DNA of 64,000 bases from Bacteroidetes bacterium 46-16 (GTDB taxonomy: Bacteria; Bacteroidota; Bacteroidia; Chitinophagales; Chitinophagaceae): assembly GCA_001897835.1 (NCBI GenBank), contig MKUN01000037.1:1-64000 (forward strand), in the 5' to 3' direction. This document shows, piece after piece, positions 1-7,974 of this stretch. The notes beneath the pieces are model-generated. The model did no database searches. It worked only from the letters and a program-made list of their open reading frames with translations, and was not told the origin of the DNA. The translations under genes and the position numbers were made by a program. Each line of letters begins with the position of its first letter. Position 1 is the first letter of the stretch.

Positions 1-1
1 G

Positions 2-355
2 GACAGTTCTGAAGAGGCGACTGCCGATTCAGAACAGGGGTGTGTAAAGCCGAGTCCTGCACCCCAGCCCCATCAAAGCGACTCTTCACACGTCCCCCCT
101 GCTCCACTTGTGGAGAAGGGGCCGGGGGATGAGGTAAACCCGAACCAAAGAGGAAGCAAACCGGAAGCACTATCCACATCCCCCGTCACCACCAAAGACC
201 TTGACAGTCAAACACCTGACTCCGACATATCCACACAAACCACTTCCGAAAATAAAAATGAACAAAACGGAAGCAACGAGATCGATGACCACGTCCAAAA
301 AATATTCGATAGCTGGCAGAAAGAAATAAACAAAAACAAACGAAGGCGACATTGA
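2..355 (+). CDS. C-terminal fragment of an unknown low-complexity protein (5' end outside window)
   Basis: The reading frame is open from the first bases of the window to the TGA at 353-355, so this is the 3' end of a longer gene. The visible ~117 residues are rich in Ser, Thr, Pro, Asp, Glu and Asn and look disordered. The last ~20 residues are basic and Trp-containing (DSWQKEINKNKRRRH) and could be a helix that contacts nucleic acid or protein. A GTG at 110 could start a shorter 81-residue product, but the frame is open upstream of it. Part of the linker is encoded by a REP-like palindrome (96-121). I do not recognise the family and infer no function. Confidence 0.5.
   Translation, partial: DSSEEATADSEQGCVKPSPAPQPHQSDSSHVPPAPLVEKGPGDEVNPNQRGSKPEALSTSPVTTKDLDSQTPDSDISTQTTSENKNEQNGSNEIDDHVQKIFDSWQKEINKNKRRRH
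96..135. repeat. REP-like palindromic element inside the reading frame
   Basis: Two 12-base arms (96-107 and 110-121) are complementary except at one position and are separated by only TT. They read CCCCTGCTCCAC and GTGGAGAAGGGG, followed by a ccggggg-atgaggt tail at 122-135. The arm-plus-tail arrangement resembles the short dispersed palindromes I remember from many Bacteroidota genomes, where they usually lie between genes. Only one copy is visible in this window, so repetition cannot be shown here. Confidence 0.4.
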
Positions 356-453
356 ACAAACAGCATTATACTTCCCTCGCTGGCTAAGCATAGTTACATT
401 CCTATGTTTTAATTGTAGATTTATTGAAACAAAATACCGGTGCCGGATATTTT

Positions 454-2406
454 ATGAAAACACAGCTGAAACTGTTGCTGCTTTCCCTGGCCTTTATGGG
501 CCAGTTAAATACTGTCTTCGCAAAAAAACACGGGCAGGAAGCTATCGACTCCCTGCTGCGCGAGCTGGCTACGGCAAAGGAGGACACCAACAAGGTGAAT
601 ACCCTGTATTCCTTATCGATAAATTACCTGGAGATCAACCCCGGCGAAGCTGCACAGCGCTTGCAGCAGACCATTGACCTGGCTACTAAGCTGGGCTGGG
701 ATAACGGTATGGCCAAAGGCAACCTGGTGCTTGGCGTAGTTAACAGGCGTATGGGAGATTTTAAGCAGGCTAAGGAGCACATCAACCGGGGCTTGCAATT
801 GTACACCAAACTGGGCGACAAGAAAAATATTGCAGCCGCTTATATCAATCTTGCCAACGTGTATGCGGACGATGGCGACAATCCCCATGCACTCGGCTCT
901 TATTTCAAAGCCCTGAAAATATACGAAGAGCTGGACGACAAGCTGAGCATTGCGCGCTATTCGGGTAATATCGGCCTGATCTATAGTAACCTTGAGAACG
1001 AGGATAAGGCCCTGGAATATTATTTTAAGGCCTTAAAGATATATGAGGAGACCGGTGACAAGCATGGGCTGGGTGCCCTGCTGGGCAATATTGGCCTTGC
1101 CTGCATGCACAAAGGCGAATATAACAAGGCGCTCGAGTACTATTTTAAAGCCGTAAAAATAGATGAAGAGGAGCAGGACAGGCACGACCAGGCCATCACT
1201 ACGGGCAACATCGGGCATACCTATGTAAAGCTAAGGGATTATGCCCGGGGCATTGCCTATATAGAGCAGGCCCTGAAAATGGACGAAGAGCTGGAGGACA
1301 AAAATTTTATCGCCATGAACCTGCAATACCTTGGCGAAGCATATGTATCGTCTGTGCAGGACAGCAACAGCCGCTTCACAACCGGGGAGCGAAATATGAG
1401 ACTTGGGAAAGCCATTGCCGCGCTGCACAGGGGCATTGAGATCAGCAGGGAAATAGAACTGCCGGACGGGCTGCAAAACTGTTATGCCCATATTGCAGCG
1501 GCTTACCGGCTACTGGGCGATTACAAACATGCCATGCCCTATATGGACAGCTTTTATGCCATAAGGGACTCTACCTACTCGAACGATAATAAAGTAAAGC
1601 TGGCCAACCTGGCCACAAAACGCGAAGAAGAGCTAAAGGAAAAGCAGATAGCCCTCAATAAACTGGCCATGGAGAAAAAACGGGACGAGCGCATCTTCTT
1701 CGGTATCGGCTCCGGCCTGCTGCTGGTCATCATTTCCGGCCTGTTCTTCTCGCGCAGGGCCGTACAGAAGGAAAAGGATATTTCCGAGAACCTGCTGCTT
1801 AACATACTGCCCGAAGAGGTGGCCGAAGAGCTTAAGGAGAAAGGCAGCGCAGACGCCAAAATGATAGATGAAGTAACGGTGCTCTTCACCGATTTCAAGG
1901 GCTTTACGCAGCTCAGCGAAAAGCTATCGCCGCAGGAACTGGTGGCGGAGATAAATGCCTGCTTCTCCGAGTTCGACCATATCATGTACCGCCACAGCGT
2001 GGAGAAAATAAAGACCATTGGCGATGCCTATATGGCTGCCGGCGGCCTGCCCACACCCAACAGCACCCACGCCGCAGATGTGGTAAAAGCGGCCATAGAG
2101 ATACAGCAATATATGCACAGGCATAAAGCTGAACGCCAGGCTGAGGGTAAATTATTCTTCGAGATACGCATAGGGGTGCATACTGGTCCCGTGGTGGCAG
2201 GCATAGTGGGCATAAAAAAATTCCAGTACGATATCTGGGGCGATACCGTGAACACGGCCAGCCGTATGGAGAGCAGCGGCGCACCCGGCGAGATCAATAT
2301 CTCGCAGGCCACTTATGAACTGGTGAAGGATAAGTTCACCTGTGTGTACAGGGGCGAGGTAGCGGCAAAGAACAAAGGGATGATGAAGATGTACTTCGTC
2401 AGGTAA
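454..2406 (+). CDS. TPR-repeat class III adenylate cyclase
   Basis: Predicted membrane-anchored enzyme making cyclic AMP from ATP. From ATG 454 the order is a signal peptide (~residues 1-23), six or more tetratricopeptide repeats (~55-370), a short coiled coil, one transmembrane segment (~412-432) and a C-terminal cyclase domain (~470-645). Catalytic residues are visible: metal-binding Asp480 (FTDFKGFT) and Asp524 (KTIGDAY), adenine-selecting Lys520 and Asp593 (YDIWGD), and Asn600 and Arg604 (VNTASR). The Lys/Asp pair points to adenylate rather than guanylate cyclase. The TPRs would lie in the periplasm and the cyclase in the cytoplasm. A TTG at 424 in the same frame would add 10 residues ahead of a clean signal peptide, so 454 is preferred. 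A TATGTTTT sequence near 408 is a possible -7 element. Confidence 0.88.
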   Translation: MKTQLKLLLLSLAFMGQLNTVFAKKHGQEAIDSLLRELATAKEDTNKVNTLYSLSINYLEINPGEAAQRLQQTIDLATKLGWDNGMAKGNLVLGVVNRRMGDFKQAKEHINRGLQLYTKLGDKKNIAAAYINLANVYADDGDNPHALGSYFKALKIYEELDDKLSIARYSGNIGLIYSNLENEDKALEYYFKALKIYEETGDKHGLGALLGNIGLACMHKGEYNKALEYYFKAVKIDEEEQDRHDQAITTGNIGHTYVKLRDYARGIAYIEQALKMDEELEDKNFIAMNLQYLGEAYVSSVQDSNSRFTTGERNMRLGKAIAALHRGIEISREIELPDGLQNCYAHIAAAYRLLGDYKHAMPYMDSFYAIRDSTYSNDNKVKLANLATKREEELKEKQIALNKLAMEKKRDERIFFGIGSGLLLVIISGLFFSRRAVQKEKDISENLLLNILPEEVAEELKEKGSADAKMIDEVTVLFTDFKGFTQLSEKLSPQELVAEINACFSEFDHIMYRHSVEKIKTIGDAYMAAGGLPTPNSTHAADVVKAAIEIQQYMHRHKAERQAEGKLFFEIRIGVHTGPVVAGIVGIKKFQYDIWGDTVNTASRMESSGAPGEINISQATYELVKDKFTCVYRGEVAAKNKGMMKMYFVR

Positions 2407-2458
2407 ACAGTTTGCCACCATGATGACGAAAATTACCTTCCTGCTCAGCCGTTATTTT

Positions 2459-2466
2459 TATGTTTG
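2459..2466 (+). promoter_or_regulatory. Bacteroidota -7 promoter element (TATGTTTG)
   Basis: This is an exact match to the Bacteroidota housekeeping -7 consensus TAnnTTTG, 22 bases before the ATG at 2488. No clear -33 TTG sits at the usual distance. The predicted leader is only about 15 bases. Confidence 0.4.
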
Positions 2467-2487
2467 CAATACAAAACACATCTTATT

Positions 2488-2946
2488 ATGCTGGGAGATC
2501 TTACAGAACAGGAAGTAGTGGAAATGCTGGAGAACAATATTGTGGGCCGCATAGGCGTGGGCGATGGCGAGACGACCTATATAGTGCCGGTGAGCTACCT
2601 GGTGCAGGAGGGGCATGTGCTCTGCCACTCGCGCATGGGCCTGAAGATAGAGATGATGCGCCGCAACCCCCACGTATGCTTCGAGGTGGACGAGGTGAGG
2701 GACTATAACAACTGGCGCTGCGTGATCGCCTGGGGTATATACAAAGAGCTTACCGACGAGGAAGAGATAAAGGCCGCCAAAGCCTACTTCTCCGAATACA
2801 TGCTTACGTCCAAGACCGAAAAGACGGCCGAGCCCCCCGCCTCGCAGGAAGAGCGCCCCCACCCCGGCCAGGTGGTGTACGAAAGCCCCATATTCTACAT
2901 CATCCAGTTCACAAAGATCACGGGCAGGTTCGAGAAAGAAATGTAA
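2488..2946 (+). CDS. Pyridoxamine 5'-phosphate oxidase-fold flavin-binding protein
   Basis: A ~152-residue protein with the split-barrel FMN-binding fold of the NimA/general-stress type. The start (MLGDLTEQEVVEML) is followed by barrel strands: NNIVGRIGVGDGETTYIVPV, HVLCHSR and the NPHVCFEVDEV strand, then a WRCVIAWG segment. These match cytosolic flavin-nucleotide-binding proteins whose exact reactions are mostly unknown. ATG 2488 is chosen because it begins the conserved first helix; an upstream TTG at 2464 overlaps the likely -7 element. The gene is probably monocistronic and ends at a strong hairpin shared with the convergent gene. Confidence 0.8.
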   Translation: MLGDLTEQEVVEMLENNIVGRIGVGDGETTYIVPVSYLVQEGHVLCHSRMGLKIEMMRRNPHVCFEVDEVRDYNNWRCVIAWGIYKELTDEEEIKAAKAYFSEYMLTSKTEKTAEPPASQEERPHPGQVVYESPIFYIIQFTKITGRFEKEM

Positions 2947-2981
2947 AATATTAAGGTGCGCTTGCGGCGCACCTTAATATT
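2947..2981. terminator. Bidirectional terminator hairpin between convergent genes
   Basis: A perfect 15-bp stem (2947-2961 with 2967-2981) with a 5-base loop, AT-rich at its base, begins directly after the stop at 2946. It lies between two genes that converge here. The A/T-rich stem base could supply a weak U tract on both strands. Confidence 0.7.
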
Positions 2982-3007
2982 AAATATGGTTGGGCTTAAA
3001 GCCATCC

Positions 3008-4852
3008 TTATTCGATCATCAGCCTGGTATCATATACCTCGGCCCCGCGCCTGACGACAAGAGTATAAACGCCTTTGGCAATGCCATTGAGGTGCAAGGT
3101 GTAATTGTTCAGCCCGCGTACCGCGCGCTCATCCACCTCTTTCACCGTACGCCCTGATACGTCCACCAGCTTTAAGCTATAGTCGCCGGCGGTATGGCTG
3201 TTGAAGGATACCGTGGTGAGCTTCTTCGCAGGGTTGGGATAAAGGGCAATATTATTGGCCGGCCCGCCAATGTTGGTCACGATCACGGGGTTACCCGTAG
3301 TATCTGTAGTATCTACGATAACGGTAGTATCCACAGGTGTGCCGCAGAGGGTTATCTGCAGGGTATCGGAGGGATTGCCATTGGCCACTACCCGCACGCC
3401 CCAGGTGCCTACCGGCATACCCTGCGGCAATACGAAGAGCGTGGTATCCAGTAAGGTATCGCGCTGCACCCCGGTGCTGTTCCAGTACGATGTTTTGGCA
3501 TAATAGACCGTATCGTTACGGCTCAGGCGCACGATGGGATAGTTGGTCTCCATCTGCCAGTCATCACCATAGCAGGCGCCCTCGGTAATGCCGTTGAACT
3601 TCTTGCCTATGGCCATGAAGGTATCGCAATTGAGGGCTATGATACTGTCGAGCACCGGCTTGCCGGCAGCCAGTGCACCATCGGGCACAAATTCGTAATA
3701 CTGGTTGTCGCCCTGTGAGCCGTAAAGGATAGCACCATCGGGCAGGCATACCATGTTGGAATAATAGCAGGGTGCATCGAGGCTGTCGTTGCCATCGGGC
3801 GCCGTTATGGGGAAAAATGCATTGGTGGTATAATCGAACACGTAATAGTACGTGGGATTCCAGAACACATTGCTGGGCGTGGGCGTGGGCGAGAAGGCGC
3901 AAAGCACAAGGCCGTTCACCATCATGGCCGATGCAGCATCGGGCGCGCCGAGGTTATTGGGTATGTCGGGGCCTGCCGTCCATGTGCCATCACTGGTATC
4001 GCCTGATGGCGTGTAATATGCCGTGTGGTTCGTAGAGCCGATAAAGAAGCCCCGGCCATCGGGCAGCATAAAGGCGGCGCCCATTTCCCAGCCGTAGGGG
4101 TCGTAAAGACTTACGGGCAGGTTGGCATCGCGCACCCACATATTGAGTGACGGTATGTAGCGTTCTGATTTGGTAGAATTGATATCTACATAGAGGATGC
4201 TGCTATCGGGCAGCTTCAGCCATGCCGACTCATTATTGGAGCCCAGTGCTGTAGGGCCTAGTGTGTAACTGTTGCTCACCGGGTCGTAAATACAGATGCG
4301 CTTCGTGGTGCTGAAACCATGCGATACGATGGCCTGCAATACGCTGCCATCGGGCAATATCTCGGAGTTGGCATCGGAGAAGGTATCCAGCGGATCGAGC
4401 TGCGGTACGGGTACCCATGTATCGGTCTCGGGATAATACACCTCGGCTTCGGCACGGCCTGTACCGTACTCGCCCCCGGCCACATATACATGCCCGTCCC
4501 TGAGCACCTGCGAAGAATAGTAAAGGCGGGTATCGGCCATCGGTGCCACCTGTGTCCAGGTACCGTTAATGTAGCTGCCGTGTATATCGGGTGTGAGCTT
4601 GTTCCATACACTGCCTATCTGGTCGTTGCCACCCGATGAGGTTTTGACCATCACTGTGCCATCGGTGAGCACCAGCATCACGCCGGCATTGTAATCGGGC
4701 GCCCAGTGTGTAAGCGGCACCCATGTGCCCTGGGCCTGCGCAGCAATGCCTGATAAAAAAGCTGCTGCCAGTACCATAACCGAACGAAGATTAAAGCTGT
4801 CTATTAGCTTGCGGTAGAGATGAAGGGTTGTGCGGCGTAAATTCTTTTGCAT
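3008..4852 (-). CDS. Secreted Kelch/galactose-oxidase-like beta-propeller protein with T9SS sorting domain
   Basis: A 614-residue exported protein. A long basic N-terminus precedes a hydrophobic signal segment and an AQAQ cleavage region (~41). The body (~45-420) holds Kelch-like repeats such as LRDGHVYVAGGEYG and LPDGSVLQAI, each with a Gly-Gly or Asp-Gly turn. A middle domain (~400-510) and a short Thr-rich linker follow. The last ~75 residues (YPNPAKKLTTVSF ... KGVYTLVV) form a type A T9SS sorting domain, so the protein should cross the outer membrane and be released or anchored. Copper-binding galactose oxidase residues cannot be confirmed, so no enzyme activity is claimed. The gene diverges from the cytochrome peroxidase gene. 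Confidence 0.82.
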   Translation of the reverse strand: MQKNLRRTTLHLYRKLIDSFNLRSVMVLAAAFLSGIAAQAQGTWVPLTHWAPDYNAGVMLVLTDGTVMVKTSSGGNDQIGSVWNKLTPDIHGSYINGTWTQVAPMADTRLYYSSQVLRDGHVYVAGGEYGTGRAEAEVYYPETDTWVPVPQLDPLDTFSDANSEILPDGSVLQAIVSHGFSTTKRICIYDPVSNSYTLGPTALGSNNESAWLKLPDSSILYVDINSTKSERYIPSLNMWVRDANLPVSLYDPYGWEMGAAFMLPDGRGFFIGSTNHTAYYTPSGDTSDGTWTAGPDIPNNLGAPDAASAMMVNGLVLCAFSPTPTPSNVFWNPTYYYVFDYTTNAFFPITAPDGNDSLDAPCYYSNMVCLPDGAILYGSQGDNQYYEFVPDGALAAGKPVLDSIIALNCDTFMAIGKKFNGITEGACYGDDWQMETNYPIVRLSRNDTVYYAKTSYWNSTGVQRDTLLDTTLFVLPQGMPVGTWGVRVVANGNPSDTLQITLCGTPVDTTVIVDTTDTTGNPVIVTNIGGPANNIALYPNPAKKLTTVSFNSHTAGDYSLKLVDVSGRTVKEVDERAVRGLNNYTLHLNGIAKGVYTLVVRRGAEVYDTRLMIE

Positions 4853-4990
4853 GTAGTATATATTATGTGTTCACAGAAGGGTAGTCAATTGCAAAAAATA
4901 TATTTATCATGTTAAAAGTAATGAAATACTGTTAATTAGATAAGGATTTTTTATAAAAGAAAGGAAAATAACATTAAGAATATATTAGCA

Positions 4991-6946
4991 GTGGACGAGT
5001 ACCTGAAAACGATTTTATATAGCTTTGGCAGCGTGAAAAAATGGACGACATTTTTAATCATCACCCTGTTCTGCTCTTTTTGTCTGAAACCCGGCGATAC
5101 AAAATACCGGGCCCTGTATGCGGGCAGCATCGATGAGCTGGAACAAAGACAACTGGCACTGCTGGAGCAAATAAAGAGCTGCAGCCAATTTACCACCGAT
5201 GAAAAAGACAAAGTAAAAGCCGCTATAGAAAATGCGCGGCTGAGCCTGAAAAAGGCCGACTTCTGGCTGCGCTACCTGGAGCCCATAGCCTACAAAAAGA
5301 TAAACGCCCCACTGCCAGTAGAATGGGAGAACGAGGTATTTGAGAAATATGAAAAGCCCTATAAAAGAGAAGGTGCAGGGCTAAGCCTTGCTGAGCTGTA
5401 CCTTGATGAGCCGGGTATGACCAAAGACTCACTTATGCAGCTCATAAAAGGGTCGGTGGCGGCGCTCCATGTTTTCCGGGCAGATTCCGTAACCAGCCAG
5501 TTGAGCAGGCCCGACCATTTTTTTCTCTGTAACCGGCTATACCTGCTCAACCTTGCAGCGATATACACTACGGGCTTTGAATGCCCCGATCGCGCGCATA
5601 TAATACCCGAACTGAGATCCATGCTTGCAGGGGTACAGGATATCTACCTTGCCTATAACGACAGCTATGCCGGCAGTCCGCTGAGCAAAGAATACCTGGC
5701 CCTGTATGAGCAAAGCATAGCTTTTGCAAACAGCCAGCCCGGGGACTTTGAACGTTTCGACCATTTCCGTTTTATAAGGGATTTTGTGAACCCGCTTTTT
5801 GCCATCAACCAGCAATTGATCGGGCAATACAATGTGGTATCGCAGAGCTTTAACGACTATAGCCTCGACAATGACTGCAGGTCGATCTTCGACAAGTCTT
5901 TATATCGCGCACAAAACAGCAAGGGCATTTACTCGCTGGTAACCGACGAGGCGGCCCTGAGCGATATAAAAGCTGTGGGCAAACTACTTTTTTATGACCC
6001 TATCATATCGGGCAATAATGAACGGGCCTGCGCATCCTGCCACAAGCCTACGGAGTATTTTACCGATACATCCTTCGCTACAGCCATGACCTTTGACCGG
6101 GAAAAAAGACTAGCCCGCAATACCCCCAGCCTCATCAACGTGATATACAACCACCTGCTGATGCTGGACGGCAAACACATATCACTACATGCACAGGCTA
6201 CGGATGTAATGACCAATGCCAACGAGATGAGCGGCGGCGCAGAGAACGATATTGTCAAGAAAGTGCTGAGCTGCAGGGAGTATAATAAGACCTTTAAAAA
6301 GCTGCTTAAATATACGCCTGAAGTAAAGGAAATAACCCTGGAACATATCATATCGGCAATCACCTATTACTATGGTGATTTCAGTAAATACTACGCCCCA
6401 TTCGATGATGCTATGAATGACGGTCATGCACTTGCCCCCGATGCCATAAAAGGCTTTAACTTGTTCATGGGTAAAGCGCAGTGTGCCACCTGCCATTTTT
6501 TGCCCCAGTTCAACGGTGTGGCACCACCCTACATCAGCTCTGAATTTGAAGTGGCAGGCACACCCGCCGATACCGGCTATCATAAACTGAGCGAAGACAA
6601 AGGGCGCTACACAGTGAACCCGGTGGCCGAAATGCTGGGCGCTTTCAGAACGGGTACGGTGCGCAATGCAGCACATACCCAGCCCTATATGCACAATGGC
6701 GTATTCACCCGGCTGGAGCAGGTAATTGATTTTTATGATGGCGGCGGGGGCGCCGGGCATAAGCTCAATGTGAGCAATCAAACACTGCCTGCGGATTCGC
6801 TGAAGCTCAGCAGTACAGAGAAAAAAGAGCTCATAGCCTTCATCCGCTCATTGGATGAAAAGATTACCTTCGACAGTCCGCCTGCGGAACTGCCCCATTC
6901 ATCGATAAAAGAACTAAACACGAGAAAAACCGGCGGCAGCTATTAG
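4991..6946 (+). CDS. Di-heme cytochrome c peroxidase with long N-terminal domain
   Basis: A 651-residue periplasmic c-type haem enzyme of the bacterial cytochrome c peroxidase/MauG family. Haem motifs are C347-ASC-H351 and C498-ATC-H502, separated by the usual ~150 residues. A PYMHNGVFTRLEQVIDFY segment near the C-terminus matches the conserved MHxG region. Standard family members have ~330 residues, so the first ~310 residues are an extra, mostly helical domain. The start is the GTG at 4991. A second in-frame GTG at 5033 would give a shorter leader, and LFCSFC could be a lipobox. The likely role is reduction of H2O2 or haem-dependent oxidation of a partner. It is followed 16 bases later by a small cytochrome c. 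Confidence 0.85.
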   Translation: MDEYLKTILYSFGSVKKWTTFLIITLFCSFCLKPGDTKYRALYAGSIDELEQRQLALLEQIKSCSQFTTDEKDKVKAAIENARLSLKKADFWLRYLEPIAYKKINAPLPVEWENEVFEKYEKPYKREGAGLSLAELYLDEPGMTKDSLMQLIKGSVAALHVFRADSVTSQLSRPDHFFLCNRLYLLNLAAIYTTGFECPDRAHIIPELRSMLAGVQDIYLAYNDSYAGSPLSKEYLALYEQSIAFANSQPGDFERFDHFRFIRDFVNPLFAINQQLIGQYNVVSQSFNDYSLDNDCRSIFDKSLYRAQNSKGIYSLVTDEAALSDIKAVGKLLFYDPIISGNNERACASCHKPTEYFTDTSFATAMTFDREKRLARNTPSLINVIYNHLLMLDGKHISLHAQATDVMTNANEMSGGAENDIVKKVLSCREYNKTFKKLLKYTPEVKEITLEHIISAITYYYGDFSKYYAPFDDAMNDGHALAPDAIKGFNLFMGKAQCATCHFLPQFNGVAPPYISSEFEVAGTPADTGYHKLSEDKGRYTVNPVAEMLGAFRTGTVRNAAHTQPYMHNGVFTRLEQVIDFYDGGGGAGHKLNVSNQTLPADSLKLSSTEKKELIAFIRSLDEKITFDSPPAELPHSSIKELNTRKTGGSY

Positions 6947-6962
6947 GCAAAGCCCTTAAACA

Positions 6963-7346
6963 ATGAAACGCACACACATCATACTCACGATAATAAGCCT
7001 GCTACTCTCCCTGGCCTGCGCAAAGCGCCCTGTGATAAGCTGCGATATACCTGCAGATTTTCCCGAAGCAAGAAGACAGCAACTGGCGGGGATATTTGAA
7101 AAAGGTAAAGAGCTCTATAAAATAAACTGCTCGGAATGCCACGGCATCTATGGCCGCGGCAAAGACAGCATACCCAACTTTGGCAAAGAGCAGTTCGATA
7201 ACTACAAAGCAAAATTCCTGATGGGCGACCCGAGGAACCATGCCGTACTAAGAAAAATGAATGGTGAGCAACTGGACCAGATATTCATCTTCCTGCGCTA
7301 TAAAAAAGTGAGCTGGCCAGGTAAGAAGGATGAGCAGAAAACCTGA
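6963..7346 (+). CDS. Small mono-haem cytochrome c lipoprotein
   Basis: A 127-residue electron carrier. The signal sequence ends in a lipobox (LSLAC, Cys19), predicting attachment to a membrane. One haem motif, C56-SEC-H60, is followed by GxYGRG and a C-terminal helix. Met84 or the Met of KMNGEQ is a candidate axial ligand. It lies 16 bases after the cytochrome c peroxidase gene and is probably cotranscribed, which makes it the obvious electron donor. Confidence 0.85.
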   Translation: MKRTHIILTIISLLLSLACAKRPVISCDIPADFPEARRQQLAGIFEKGKELYKINCSECHGIYGRGKDSIPNFGKEQFDNYKAKFLMGDPRNHAVLRKMNGEQLDQIFIFLRYKKVSWPGKKDEQKT

Positions 7347-7374
7347 ACATTAATTTAATAATAAGCCCAAGTCG

Positions 7375-7409
7375 TTTTTTGGGAATGAAAGAGAAAATCT
7401 ATACATTTA
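7375..7409 (+). promoter_or_regulatory. Bacteroidota-type promoter for the GPx-like gene
   Basis: A TTTTTTG -33 element (7375-7381) lies 20 bases before TACATTTA (7402-7409), a one-mismatch -7 element. The start codon is at 7435. This suggests the next gene has its own promoter and is not only read through from the cytochrome genes. Confidence 0.5.
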
Positions 7410-7434
7410 CTATATATAAAACCAAGAATTAGTT

Positions 7435-7968
7435 ATGAAACTAACCCTGTTTGCCTTGCTATTATGCTTTTTTGCTCCTGCCACGCAGGATGTACCCGCC
7501 AGCATATATGACTATAAAGTAGCCGCCCTCAATGGCAATGACATTGACTTTTCTGCTTTCAAAGGCAAGAAGATACTCATCGTGAACGCGCCCTGGTTCA
7601 ATAACTACGACCCGCAATATAAAGAGCTGAACGAACTGTCTAAAAAATATAAGGATAAACTGGTAGTGGTTGGCTTTCTTTCCGACGACTTCGGCATACC
7701 TCCCGGCGCGGGCAAAACAGCTACGGAATATCGTAAGAAAGATTATGACGTGTCCTTCCCCATAGCAGCAAGGGTGGGTATAAAAGGTACCAGCAGGGCA
7801 CCTATATTCATGTGGCTAACCGAAAAACAATACAACCATTTTAAGGACAGCGAAGTGAAATGGAATTTCCAGAAGTACCTGCTGAATGAATCAGGAGAAC
7901 TGGTGGCTGTTTTTGAACCTAAGGTAAAGGCCAACGATCCGAGCATTATTGCTGCAATAGAAAAATAA
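7435..7968 (+). CDS. Glutathione-peroxidase-fold protein lacking the catalytic Cys
   Basis: A 177-residue protein with a short signal-like N-terminus. It aligns by eye to glutathione/thioredoxin peroxidases: the KILIVNAPW strand, a PQYKELNEL helix, a VVVGF strand and the WNFQKYLLNESGELV motif (Trp143, Asn144). Where active enzymes have NVASKCG, this protein has NAPWFNN, so the peroxidatic Cys/Sec position is Asn56. The catalytic Gln of NQFG is Asp85 in DDFG. Trp and Asn of the tetrad remain. It is therefore probably not a classical peroxidase and may be a binding or structural homologue. It lies just downstream of the cytochrome peroxidase pair. Confidence 0.7.
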   Translation: MKLTLFALLLCFFAPATQDVPASIYDYKVAALNGNDIDFSAFKGKKILIVNAPWFNNYDPQYKELNELSKKYKDKLVVVGFLSDDFGIPPGAGKTATEYRKKDYDVSFPIAARVGIKGTSRAPIFMWLTEKQYNHFKDSEVKWNFQKYLLNESGELVAVFEPKVKANDPSIIAAIEK

Positions 7969-7974
7969 GCCTCC

